From: Methylotuvimicrobium sp. KM2
Lineage (GTDB): Bacteria > Pseudomonadota > Gammaproteobacteria > Methylococcales > Methylomonadaceae
Direction: 5' to 3'
Length of the DNA stretch: 64,000 nt
Assembly (NCBI RefSeq): GCF_038051925.1
Contig: NZ_CP150634.1
Location: forward strand, 1,984,001 to 2,048,000
Under the pieces are notes generated by a model. The model saw only the letters and a program-made list of their open reading frames with translations. It searched no databases and was not told the origin of the DNA. Every line of letters begins with the position of its first letter. Position 1 is the stretch's first letter. A program made the translations under genes and the position numbers. Shown here piece by piece: positions 44,093 to 51,454 of this stretch.

Positions 44093-45788
44093 ATTGAGCC
44101 GACAGGCTTATGTCGATATGTTCGGTCCGACCACCGGCGACCGCGTGCGTTTGGCCGATAGCGAATTGTTTCTCGAAGTCGAGAAAGACCTGACGATCTA
44201 CGGCGACGAGGTCAAATTCGGCGGCGGCAAGGTGATACGCGACGGCATGGGACAGAGTCAGGCCGGCTCGCAAACCGCGATGGATCTGGTCATTACGAAC
44301 GCATTGATCGTCGATCATTGGGGCATCGTCAAGGCCGACGTCGGCATCAAAAATGGCCGTATCGCAGCGATCGGCAAGGCCGGTAATCCCGACGTGCAAG
44401 AAGGCGTCGATATCATCATCGGCCCCGGCACCGAGATCATTGCAGGGGAAGGGCAGATCCTGACCGCCGGCGGCATCGACGCGCATATTCATTTCATTTG
44501 TCCGCAGCAGGTCGACGAAGCGCTGATGTCCGGCGTCACGACGATGCTCGGCGGCGGTACGGGGCCCGCGACCGGCACCAATGCGACGACCTGCACGCCG
44601 GGACCGTGGAACATACACCGCATGCTACAGGCCTTGGACGGATTGCCGATGAATTTCGGTCTGCTCGGCAAGGGCAATGCCAGTTTGCCCGAAGCGCTCG
44701 AAGAACAAATCCGCGCCGGCGCGATGGGTTTGAAGCTGCATGAGGACTGGGGCACGACGCCGGCCGCGATCGATTGTTGTTTGTCGGTGGCCGAGCGTTT
44801 CGACGTGCAGGTCGCGATTCATACCGACACGCTGAACGAGTCGGGCTTCGTCGAAGATACGATCGCCGCATTCAAGGGCCGGACGATTCATACCTACCAT
44901 ACCGAAGGCGCTGGCGGCGGCCACGCGCCCGATATCATCAAGGCCTGCGGTCAGGCCAATGTCCTGCCGTCGTCGACCAATCCGACCCGTCCCTATACGA
45001 TCAATACCGTCGACGAGCATCTGGACATGCTGATGGTTTGCCATCATCTCGATCCGGGCATACCCGAGGATGTCGCATTCGCCGAATCGCGCATCCGCCG
45101 CGAAACGATCGCGGCCGAGGACATTCTGCACGATCTCGGCGCGTTTTCGATGATTTCGTCCGATTCGCAGGCGATGGGCCGCGTCGGCGAAGTGATCACA
45201 CGGACCTGGCAGACCGCGCATAAAATGAAAGTGCAGCGCGGCAGTCTTCAGGAAGACAATGCGCGCCACGATAATTTTCGAATCAAGCGCTATATCGCCA
45301 AATACACGATCAATCCGGCGATCAGCCATGGAATCTCGCACGAAGTCGGTTCGGTCGCAGTCGGCAAGTTGGCCGATCTGGTGCTCTGGCAACCGGCTTT
45401 TTTCGGAGTGAAACCCAGTTTGATATTGAAAGGCGGATTCATCGCCGCCGCGCCGATGGGCGATCCGAATGCGTCCATTCCGACACCTCAACCCGTGCAT
45501 TACCGGCCGATGTTCGGTTCGTTCGGCAAGGCCGCCGCGTCGACGTCGATGGTGTTTTTGTCGCAAGCGGGTGCCGACTCGGGGCTGGCCGAAACATTGC
45601 GGCTCGATAAACGCATCGGCGCCGTTTCGGGGACGCGTTCGATCGGCAAGCATTCGATGATACATAATCATTATCAACCGGTCATCGAAGTCGATCCGCA
45701 AACCTACGTGGTCCGCGCCGACGGGATGTTGCTGACTTGCGAGCCTGCCGACGTGCTGCCGTTCGCCCAACGTTATTTTCTATTTTAA
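44085..45788 (+). CDS. ureC: Urease alpha (catalytic) subunit
   Basis: 567 aa; hydrolyses urea to ammonia and carbamate. The nickel ligands are visible: H134/H136 in [10 protein letters not shown], the Lys carbamylated by CO2 in GLKLHEDWG near 217, H246 region in [25 protein letters not shown] near 272 and D360 region [13 protein letters not shown]. The active-site flap is [22 protein letters not shown] with catalytic His near 320. ATG 44085 has GGAGG upstream; the upstream open frame lies in ureB. The stop begins the family F repeat. Confidence 0.98.
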   Translation: MSKLSRQAYVDMFGPTTGDRVRLADSELFLEVEKDLTIYGDEVKFGGGKVIRDGMGQSQAGSQTAMDLVITNALIVDHWGIVKADVGIKNGRIAAIGKAGNPDVQEGVDIIIGPGTEIIAGEGQILTAGGIDAHIHFICPQQVDEALMSGVTTMLGGGTGPATGTNATTCTPGPWNIHRMLQALDGLPMNFGLLGKGNASLPEALEEQIRAGAMGLKLHEDWGTTPAAIDCCLSVAERFDVQVAIHTDTLNESGFVEDTIAAFKGRTIHTYHTEGAGGGHAPDIIKACGQANVLPSSTNPTRPYTINTVDEHLDMLMVCHHLDPGIPEDVAFAESRIRRETIAAEDILHDLGAFSMISSDSQAMGRVGEVITRTWQTAHKMKVQRGSLQEDNARHDNFRIKRYIAKYTINPAISHGISHEVGSVAVGKLADLVLWQPAFFGVKPSLILKGGFIAAAPMGDPNASIPTPQPVHYRPMFGSFGKAAASTSMVFLSQAGADSGLAETLRLDKRIGAVSGTRSIGKHSMIHNHYQPVIEVDPQTYVVRADGMLLTCEPADVLPFAQRYFLF

Positions 45789-45938
45789 CCCAGCTTTAAC
45801 AAATGTAGTGCCTATGGCCTATGCCATTGAAATAGAATAATTAAAAATCATGCTAAATTTAACTTTGTAGTGCTATAAAATTAATTTATACAAATTATTC
45901 AATAGCTTATGATAGAGAAATGTTAAGGCTGGGTTAAG
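45786..45938. repeat. Inverted-repeat element, family F, copy 2, inside the urease operon
   Basis: AACCCAGCTTTAACAAATG at the left overlaps the ureC stop; AAATGTTAAGGCTGGGTTAAG at the right ends three bases before the ureE start. The ends pair as a 14-bp inverted repeat. The interior is AT-rich. The other copy is at 17873-17979. Confidence 0.7.
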
Positions 45939-45941
45939 ATT

Positions 45942-46373
45942 ATGCTGAAACTTACCGAACTTGCTAGTTCCGATGTGACTCCCGTCGATGTCCTAATACT
46001 GCCTTTCGAAACGAGGCAAAAATGCCGTTTCCATGCCGTGACCGAAGGCGGCGTCGAAGTCGGCTTGTTCTTGCCGCGCGGCCATTTGCTGCGATCGGGG
46101 TTGGTGCTGACCGGCCCGGACCGATTCAATGTCTTGGTCGATGCCGCGCCCGAACCTTTGTCGGTCGTGCGCAGCAACGAACCATTGCAGTTTGCGTGCG
46201 CTTGTTATCACTTGGGTAACCGCCATGTTTCGCTGCAGATTTTGCCGGGCGAATTGCGATATTTGAGCGATCATGTGCTCGATCACATGATCGAAGGCTT
46301 GGGTTTGGCCGTTGTCCACGCGGAATTGCCGTTCGAGCCTGAAGCCGGCGCTTATCACGGCCATGATCACTGA
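45942..46373 (+). CDS. ureE: Urease accessory protein UreE
   Basis: 143 aa nickel metallochaperone. VLILPFETRQKCRFHAVTEGGVEVGLFLPRG near residue 17 is the N-terminal domain; ACYHLGNRHVSLQI near 85 and DHVLDHMIEGLG near 107 belong to the metal-binding half. The C-terminus is His-rich (HGHDH). Its start follows the family F repeat and has only a weak ribosome-binding site. It overlaps ureF by 11 bp. Confidence 0.94.
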   Translation: MLKLTELASSDVTPVDVLILPFETRQKCRFHAVTEGGVEVGLFLPRGHLLRSGLVLTGPDRFNVLVDAAPEPLSVVRSNEPLQFACACYHLGNRHVSLQILPGELRYLSDHVLDHMIEGLGLAVVHAELPFEPEAGAYHGHDH

Positions 46374-47037
46374 TTTCGGTTTGCTGCGCTTGCTGCAACT
46401 GGTGAGTCCGGGCTTGCCGATCGGCATGTACAGTTATTCTCAGGGTTTCGAAGGCGCGGTCGAGGACGGCTTGATCAAGAACGACGCAGACGCCGAAGAA
46501 TGGCTTTCAGGCGTGTTGGAAAACGGTTTGGCGCGTATCGATTTGCCTATTTTGGTGCGATTGCATGCTGCTTGGCAGAGCCGAAATATCCACGATGTTC
46601 ATCATTGGAGCCGGACTTTGACGGCTTATCGCGAGACCGCCGAACTGCGTTCCGAGGATAGGCAAACCGGACAAGCCCTCGCGCGATTATTGACCGACTT
46701 GAATATCGACGAAGCGCGGGAATGGCGGCGCCGGCCCGATACCACGCTCGCGGCGCTGTTCGCGTTGGCGGCCGTGCAATGGCGGATACCGCTCCGTGAC
46801 ACGCTGACCGGATACGCATGGAGTTGGCTAGAAAACCAGGTTTTATGTGCAGTCAAATTGGTGCCGTTGGGTCAAGTGGCTGGTCAGCGCTTGTTGGGCG
46901 ACCTGGCTCGAATGCTCCCTGATTTAGTCGATCGAGCTTTATTGATTGCCGATGAAGGTATCGGCGGTAGTGCATTCGGTCTCGCGCTGACCAGCAGTCG
47001 TCATGAGATGCAGTATTCACGCTTATTTCGTTCTTGA
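46363..47037 (+). CDS. ureF: Urease accessory protein UreF
   Basis: 224 aa all-helical protein of the UreDFG nickel-insertion complex. LLRLLQLVSPGLPIGMYSYSQGFEGAVEDGLI near residue 6 is diagnostic; also ARALLADLN-type RLLTDLNIDE near 113 and YAWSWLENQVLCAVKLVPLGQ near 159. ATG 46363 lies inside the end of ureE; the open frame upstream to 46312 is in ureE. Confidence 0.94.
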   Translation: MITDFGLLRLLQLVSPGLPIGMYSYSQGFEGAVEDGLIKNDADAEEWLSGVLENGLARIDLPILVRLHAAWQSRNIHDVHHWSRTLTAYRETAELRSEDRQTGQALARLLTDLNIDEAREWRRRPDTTLAALFALAAVQWRIPLRDTLTGYAWSWLENQVLCAVKLVPLGQVAGQRLLGDLARMLPDLVDRALLIADEGIGGSAFGLALTSSRHEMQYSRLFRS

Positions 47038-47065
47038 TCCGAGGATGGGGCTCTGTTGGGAAAGG

Positions 47066-47106
47066 TAATCATGTGCTTCATGGTCAAACTGCAGAATTTA
47101 GGATTA
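47066..47106. repeat. Family A fragment, inverted, between ureF and ureG
   Basis: CATGTGCTTCATGGTCAAACTG then CAGAATTTAGGATT is the inverse of the family A start. It separates ureF and ureG by 106 bp in an otherwise tight operon. Confidence 0.6.
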
Positions 47107-47143
47107 AAGATCCTGTTAACTTTTTATTGAGTGTAAAATAACA

Positions 47144-47752
47144 ATGAGCGATAGACATGTGTTAAGAGTCGGTATCGGCGGTCCGGTCGGCTCCGGAAAA
47201 ACCGCGTTGGTCGATGCGCTGTGCAAACGCATGCGCGACGATTTCGAAATCGGCGTCGTCACGAACGACATTTATACCCGTGAGGATCAGCAGTTTTTGA
47301 TTCGTAGTCAGGCCTTACCGGAAGAGCGGATTCTCGGTGTCGAGACCGGCGGTTGTCCGCATACCGCGATACGCGAGGATGCGTCGATGAATCTGGCGGC
47401 GGTCGAAGAATTATGCGAGCGCTGGGGCAACCTCGATTTCGTGCTGGTCGAAAGCGGAGGCGATAATCTGAGCGCGACGTTCAGCCCGGAACTGGCCGAT
47501 TTAACGATTTATGTCATCGACGTGTCGGCCGGCGACAAGATTCCACGCAAGGGCGGTCCCGGCATCACACGTTCGGATCTACTCGTGATTAACAAAATCG
47601 ATTTGGCGGCCTATGTCGGCGCGTCGTTGGAAGTGATGGATCGCGATGCGAAAAAAATGCGCGGCGATCGGCCTTTCGTGTTTACTAATCTGAAAACCGG
47701 TGAAGGATTGGATTTGATTGATGCGTTTATCGTTCGAGCAGGAATGCTGTAA
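47144..47752 (+). CDS. ureG: Urease accessory GTPase UreG
   Basis: 202 aa GTPase that powers nickel insertion. P-loop [13 protein letters not shown] near residue 10, [15 protein letters not shown] near 36, [17 protein letters not shown] near 65 with the Cys-Pro-His metal site, [16 protein letters not shown] near 104 and the guanine-specificity motif NKIDLA near 149. Last gene of the urease set. Confidence 0.96.
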   Translation: MSDRHVLRVGIGGPVGSGKTALVDALCKRMRDDFEIGVVTNDIYTREDQQFLIRSQALPEERILGVETGGCPHTAIREDASMNLAAVEELCERWGNLDFVLVESGGDNLSATFSPELADLTIYVIDVSAGDKIPRKGGPGITRSDLLVINKIDLAAYVGASLEVMDRDAKKMRGDRPFVFTNLKTGEGLDLIDAFIVRAGML

Positions 47753-47799
47753 TCTGTGATCACGGTTACCGAAAAATACAAGGTTTGATGGCGGCGACT

Positions 47800-48042
47800 G
47801 ATCGCAAAGGCTATGCCAGCATGGAGCTGGCATGGGGTTTACATGGACGTATTTACCCAGCACCTAAATAAGCCATGATTTTGAATCATTGCCAAAGACC
47901 TATGGAATTCATCCAGCACCTAAATTAGTCATGATATTAAACATAGCCAATCGGCTATGGAATTTAGGTGCTGGATTTAGGTGCTGGGTTCACGGCGTCT
48001 TTTGACGAGTACCCAGGTGCCGAACTTTGATCTACGATGATG
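47800..48042. repeat. Family B element, copy 5, truncated by IS insertion
   Basis: Contains GCCAGCATGGAGCTGGCATG (47815), three CCAGCACCTAAAT/ATTTAGGTGCTGG cores between 47857 and 47982, GTTCACGGCGTCTTTTGACG and GTGCCGAACTTTGATCTACGATG at the right. The element should end TACGA(N)GGGTATA, but the IS1111 element begins there; the GGGTAT just after the IS right end (49506) may be the missing piece. Confidence 0.72.
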
Positions 48043-48046
48043 ATAT

Positions 48047-48109
48047 GGACTCCTCTCACTCTGTTGGTGTCAAATAGCACCTTAGTAAAAAACAAAACAA
48101 GAGGAGTCC
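48047..48109 (+). promoter_or_regulatory. Hairpin masking the transposase ribosome-binding site
   Basis: GGACTCCTCT (48047-48056) pairs perfectly with AGAGGAGTCC (48100-48109), which includes the Shine-Dalgarno AGGAG of the transposase. A transcript entering from outside would fold and hide it, while one starting inside would not. Confidence 0.6.
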
Positions 48110-48112
48110 GAG

Positions 48113-49129
48113 ATGAATACTAGCGTAATTGGTTTAGATATCGCAAAGAACATTTTTCATCTGTATACGTTGAATGCGGATAATAAAGTCATCAAGAAAA
48201 AACTCAAACGGGCGCAAGTCTTGACCTTCTTCGCCAATTATCCGGTCAGCACGATTGGTATCGAGGCGTGCGGCAGTAGCCATTATTGGGCTAGAGAATT
48301 AACTAAACTGGGCCATGAAGTGATGTTATTGAACGCGAAGTTTGTCAAGAGCTTCGTGGTCGGCAACAAGAATGATTTTAACGATGCCCAAGCGATTTTT
48401 GATGCGGTCAGCCGGCCCAATAAGCGGGTGGTGGCGATCAAAACCGAGGTACAGCAAGATATGCAACTGCTTCATAATCTACGCCAGGATCTGGTCAAAC
48501 GACGAACTGCTGTAGTGAATCAGATTCGTGGAGCCTTGCTGGAGCGCGGCATTGCCATTCACAAAGGGGTCGATCAAGTCAGAAAACAATTGCCTGATAT
48601 TTTAGAAGATGCCGAGAACGGACTGACGGCGCTGTGTCGAGAGCTGATTGCGGAGCAAGCCGAACGGTTGAGAGAATTGGATAAGGTGATTAAGGAGCAA
48701 GACAAACGGCTGGGCAGGCTCAGTCAAGCCGATGCATTAAGCCGGCGCATGCTGGATGTTCCCGGGGTGGGTCCGATCACCGCCACGATTGTGGCATCTG
48801 ATATCGGGGACGGCAAAGGCTATACCAGTAGCCGAGATTATGCGGCGAGTCTGGGCCTGGTTCCCGGGCAGCATAGCAGCGGCGATAAACCCCGCTATCT
48901 GGGGATCAGTAAGCGGGGTAATCGTTATATCCGAACCAACTTAATTCATGGTGCCCGCGCGGTGGTCAAAAACTGTGCTGGCAAAACGGATCAACTCAGC
49001 CGGTGGCTGCAGTCGCTGGTCGAGCGACGCGGCTTTAACAAGGCCGCGGTTGCCCTGGCCAACAAAAACGCCCGCATCTTGTGGGCAATGACCACGAAAA
49101 ACGAAGCTTATCAAGGGGCGCCTGCCTAA
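48113..49129 (+). CDS. IS110-family (IS1111 group) DEDD transposase
   Basis: 338 aa. The N-terminal RuvC-like DEDD domain shows VIGLDIAKN with Asp near residue 8, TIGIEACGSSHYWAREL with Glu near 53, and NKNDFNDAQAI with Asp residues near 98-101. The C-terminal transposase_20 domain has MLDVPGVGPITATIVASDIGDGKGYTSSRDYAASLGLVPGQHSSG near 217 and the catalytic Ser region KRGNRYIRTNLIHGARAV. Full-length and uninterrupted, so the element may be active. Such enzymes use an RNA from the element's non-coding end to choose target and donor (bridge or seek RNA). Confidence 0.92.
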   Translation: MNTSVIGLDIAKNIFHLYTLNADNKVIKKKLKRAQVLTFFANYPVSTIGIEACGSSHYWARELTKLGHEVMLLNAKFVKSFVVGNKNDFNDAQAIFDAVSRPNKRVVAIKTEVQQDMQLLHNLRQDLVKRRTAVVNQIRGALLERGIAIHKGVDQVRKQLPDILEDAENGLTALCRELIAEQAERLRELDKVIKEQDKRLGRLSQADALSRRMLDVPGVGPITATIVASDIGDGKGYTSSRDYAASLGLVPGQHSSGDKPRYLGISKRGNRYIRTNLIHGARAVVKNCAGKTDQLSRWLQSLVERRGFNKAAVALANKNARILWAMTTKNEAYQGAPA

Positions 49130-49490
49130 CGCGGGCATTGGGCCGGGTTATCCACCCTTTGCCCACCGGCTCCCAGCTAGAGAAGAGAGCTCGGAGCCCG
49201 TGGACAAAGCGTGGATAACCCTGATGAGTGAGATTGATTTAACCGAGTACACAAGATTGCGGAGGCAAGTAGACAATCAGTGATGACAACAACAGGTCAG
49301 ACCGGTGCTTTTACAACCCGTTATACCCATAGGTTCTTAAGAAACCGTTACGATGGTTGAGGAATAAGCGCGCGGATAGATTCATCAGGAGTCCTGAGGC
49401 AATAAAGCCTCTGTTGAGAGACCGAATATATGGCAGCAATCTTGATCTCTGTTTTGACATCATTTTTTGAAAACTTGGCTTGCAATAAAC
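49130..49490 (+). ncRNA. Candidate guide (bridge/seek) RNA region of the IS1111 element
   Basis: 360 bp without a reading frame between the transposase stop and the right subterminal repeat. In the IS1111 group the targeting RNA is encoded in this 3' part (established for relatives). It begins with a 33-bp-arm hairpin at 49146-49220 and has further short direct repeats (AGGAGTCCTGAGGCAATAAA at 49387, similar to 49533). Exact ends, fold and guide loops cannot be fixed by eye. Confidence 0.35.
49146..49220. repeat. Long hairpin after the IS1111 transposase
   Basis: Arms 49146-49178 and 49188-49220 are 33 bp each with few mismatches; the right arm contains GTGGACAAAGCGTGGATAACC. A hairpin with nearly the same GTGGACAAAGCGTG arm lies after the unrelated IS3 transposase at 59851. 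Confidence 0.8.
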
Positions 49491-49606
49491 GAGGAGTCCA
49501 TATATGGGTATTGGTTGAGATAAAGCATAGGTAAGGAGTCTTGAGGCAATAAACGAGAAGTTCATATTCTGCGGTGATTTTAAAAGATGGGATTTGTCTG
49601 TTTGCT

Positions 49607-49615
49607 TGTTATAAT
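49607..49615 (+). promoter_or_regulatory. Extended -10 promoter of dapA
   Basis: TG-T-TATAAT is an extended -10 element 43 bp before the dapA start. No good -35 hexamer is seen, as is common with extended -10 promoters. The region between the IS right end and here contains a diverged duplicate of the IS end (AATAAACGAGAAGTTCATAT at 49549). Confidence 0.5.
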
Positions 49616-49658
49616 GCCCGGTATTTTTATAATTGCATAACAGGTTCGAGAGATTGGG

Positions 49659-50534
49659 ATGATTCAAGGCAGTATCGTAGCTCTGGTTACACCGATGATG
49701 GAAAATGGTTCGATTGACAGGGACAGCTTAAAAAAATTGATCGAATTCCATATCGATCAAGGTACGGACTCGATTGTTGCAGTCGGTACGACAGGCGAAT
49801 CGGCAACGCTCGACGAAGACGAGCATTGCGATTTTATAAAATCGGTTGTCGATTATGCCGGCGGCAGAATTCCAATCATTGCCGGGACCGGCGCCAATTC
49901 GACGACAGAGGCGATCGAGTTAACGAGCAGAGCAAAAGAAGTCGGCGCCGATGCGTGTCTTTTGGTGACGCCTTACTATAACAAACCGACACAAGAAGGT
50001 TTGTATTTACATTTTAAGGTCGTTGCCGAGGCGGTCGATATTCCGCAAATTCTTTATAACGTTCCGGGACGCACGGCTTGCGATATGCTGCCGGAAACGG
50101 TGGCGCGCCTGTCAGTTATCGACAATATTGTCGGTATTAAGGAGGCTTCCGGTAAATTGGAAAGGGTTAAGCAATTACGCGACTTATGCGGCGAAAAGTT
50201 TGCCTTGTATACCGGCGATGATGCGACAAGCTGTGAATTTTGTTTACTAGGCGGTAATGGCACGATCACTGTAACCGGTAATGTTGCGCCGAGATTAGTC
50301 CATGAGATGATAACCGCCGCGATTGACGGCGATCGCGAGACCGCCTTGGCCATCGATGCAAAGCTAACCGGATTGCACAAGCAGTTATTCATTCAATCGA
50401 ATCCGATACCGGTCAAATGGGCATTGAAGGAAATGGGTTTGATTCGAAAAGGCATCCGTTTGCCGTTGACTTGGTTGACTGAAGATTGTTATGACGCAGT
50501 GCTTGGCGCCATGCGTCAAGCGGAGTTACTTTGA
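49659..50534 (+). CDS. dapA: 4-hydroxy-tetrahydrodipicolinate synthase
   Basis: 291 aa class I aldolase condensing pyruvate with aspartate semialdehyde in lysine and diaminopimelate synthesis. [11 protein letters not shown] near residue 41 and [16 protein letters not shown] near 102 with Tyr, and [10 protein letters not shown] near 157 with the Schiff-base Lys161, are diagnostic. Followed by bamC, an order conserved in gammaproteobacteria. Confidence 0.96.
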   Translation: MIQGSIVALVTPMMENGSIDRDSLKKLIEFHIDQGTDSIVAVGTTGESATLDEDEHCDFIKSVVDYAGGRIPIIAGTGANSTTEAIELTSRAKEVGADACLLVTPYYNKPTQEGLYLHFKVVAEAVDIPQILYNVPGRTACDMLPETVARLSVIDNIVGIKEASGKLERVKQLRDLCGEKFALYTGDDATSCEFCLLGGNGTITVTGNVAPRLVHEMITAAIDGDRETALAIDAKLTGLHKQLFIQSNPIPVKWALKEMGLIRKGIRLPLTWLTEDCYDAVLGAMRQAELL

Positions 50535-50539
50535 AACTC

Positions 50540-51172
50540 ATGAAGCGCATCTTTGCCGCTTTACTATACCTGATCATTCTGCCCTTCGCGGCGGCTAGCG
50601 GGTGTAGCACGATCAAAAGCTGGTTTCCCGATAAAGAAAAAGATTACCAATTTAGAACCGAAATACCGGAATTGGTGTTGCCTAAGGAACTGTCTATTCA
50701 AAAAGTTGAAAGACCGGCAAGAATTCCAAGACTCGATCTAAGGCATGTTGATACCACTCAAGTGGTCGATGACACCGACAAAGTCACCCAAGTCGAGCGG
50801 GTCGACACTGCCGATGCGGTCGTGCTCAGAATTAATGAGCCGGTCGGAAAAGCCTGGCGTATCGTCGGCAAGGCTTTGGCAAGACAATCGATTGAAATCG
50901 TTGCGCGTGACAGATCGCTGGCATCGTATATTGTGCAGTACGATCCTGAAGAACAGAAAGTGACTGACGATTCCTTTTGGGATGAGATTCTGTTTGTTTT
51001 CGGTCTGTACGGATCAAACGAGAAAGAGTACCGCATCAGACTAGTCGAGTACGAACAATTTACCGATGTCATGGTGAGGGATGAGACCAATAAAGCCGTA
51101 TCTAGCGGCGACGGCCTGACTCTGTTGTTGACGATTCAACAAGCGATTGAAGACGATCTAGCCGATCAATAG
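50540..51172 (+). CDS. bamC: Outer-membrane assembly lipoprotein BamC (short form)
   Basis: 210 aa lipoprotein with lipobox AAASGC (C22), so anchored in the outer membrane as part of the Bam complex. Residues 35-90 correspond to the unstructured BamD-binding segment (FRTEIPELVLPKEL), and 95-205 to the first helix-grip domain (VLRINEPVGKAWRIVGKALARQSIEIVARDRSLASYIVQYDP). E. coli BamC has about 344 aa with two such domains; the second is missing here. ATG 50540 is preferred; a TTG at 50531 overlaps the dapA stop. Confidence 0.85.
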   Translation: MKRIFAALLYLIILPFAAASGCSTIKSWFPDKEKDYQFRTEIPELVLPKELSIQKVERPARIPRLDLRHVDTTQVVDDTDKVTQVERVDTADAVVLRINEPVGKAWRIVGKALARQSIEIVARDRSLASYIVQYDPEEQKVTDDSFWDEILFVFGLYGSNEKEYRIRLVEYEQFTDVMVRDETNKAVSSGDGLTLLLTIQQAIEDDLADQ

Positions 51173-51238
51173 ACAGTTTCGATTGTCGGTTAGTTCTTAA
51201 TCCTTCGCCATGAAAATTACAAAGTTGATTTTCTTACT

Positions 51239-51395
51239 CCCAAGCTCCAGCTTGGGAGTGACTACCTTCAAGCTCCGCTTGCCGTGTGACATCAAGCAGA
51301 GCTTGAAGGTATGCGTTCCCAAGTTAAAACTTGGGAATGAGATATACCCCGACGCCTCCATACCTTAATGCCGAAATTTGAAGTGCGAAAGGTAT
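51239..51395. repeat. Family G hairpins and a family B end fragment
   Basis: CCCAAGCTCCAGCTTGGG (51239-51256), CTTCAAGCTC/GAGCTTGAAGG and TTCCCAAGTTAAAACTTGGGAA (51327-51348) are hairpins like those at 20641. TGCCGAAATTTGAAGTGCGA then AAGGTATAT (51369-51396) is the end of a family B element. Confidence 0.65.
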
Positions 51396-51454
51396 ATCCT
51401 CTTGATTTTCTGTACCGTTACCTTGTTTTGAACTTTATTTCATAACGGATCCCC

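Larger units (their letters stand above)
48043..49503 (+). mobile_element. IS1111/IS110-type insertion sequence
   Basis: The transposase gene is bracketed by a perfect 13-bp subterminal inverted repeat: ATATGGACTCCTC at 48043-48055 and GAGGAGTCCATAT at 49491-49503. The long 3' non-coding part and subterminal repeats are typical of the IS1111 group. True ends may extend a few bases beyond. No target duplication is visible, as usual for this family. Confidence 0.8.

Noticed and set aside
49146..49220. DnaA boxes or a replication origin in the IS hairpins
   Set aside because: TTATCCAC-like words are part of the palindrome arms. There is one per arm and no AT-rich unwinding region or dnaA/dnaN genes.
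49311..49667. 118-codon frame opposite the IS1111 right end and dapA promoter
   Set aside because: It overlaps the IS end repeats and the dapA start on the other strand and has no protein features; low-quality composition.
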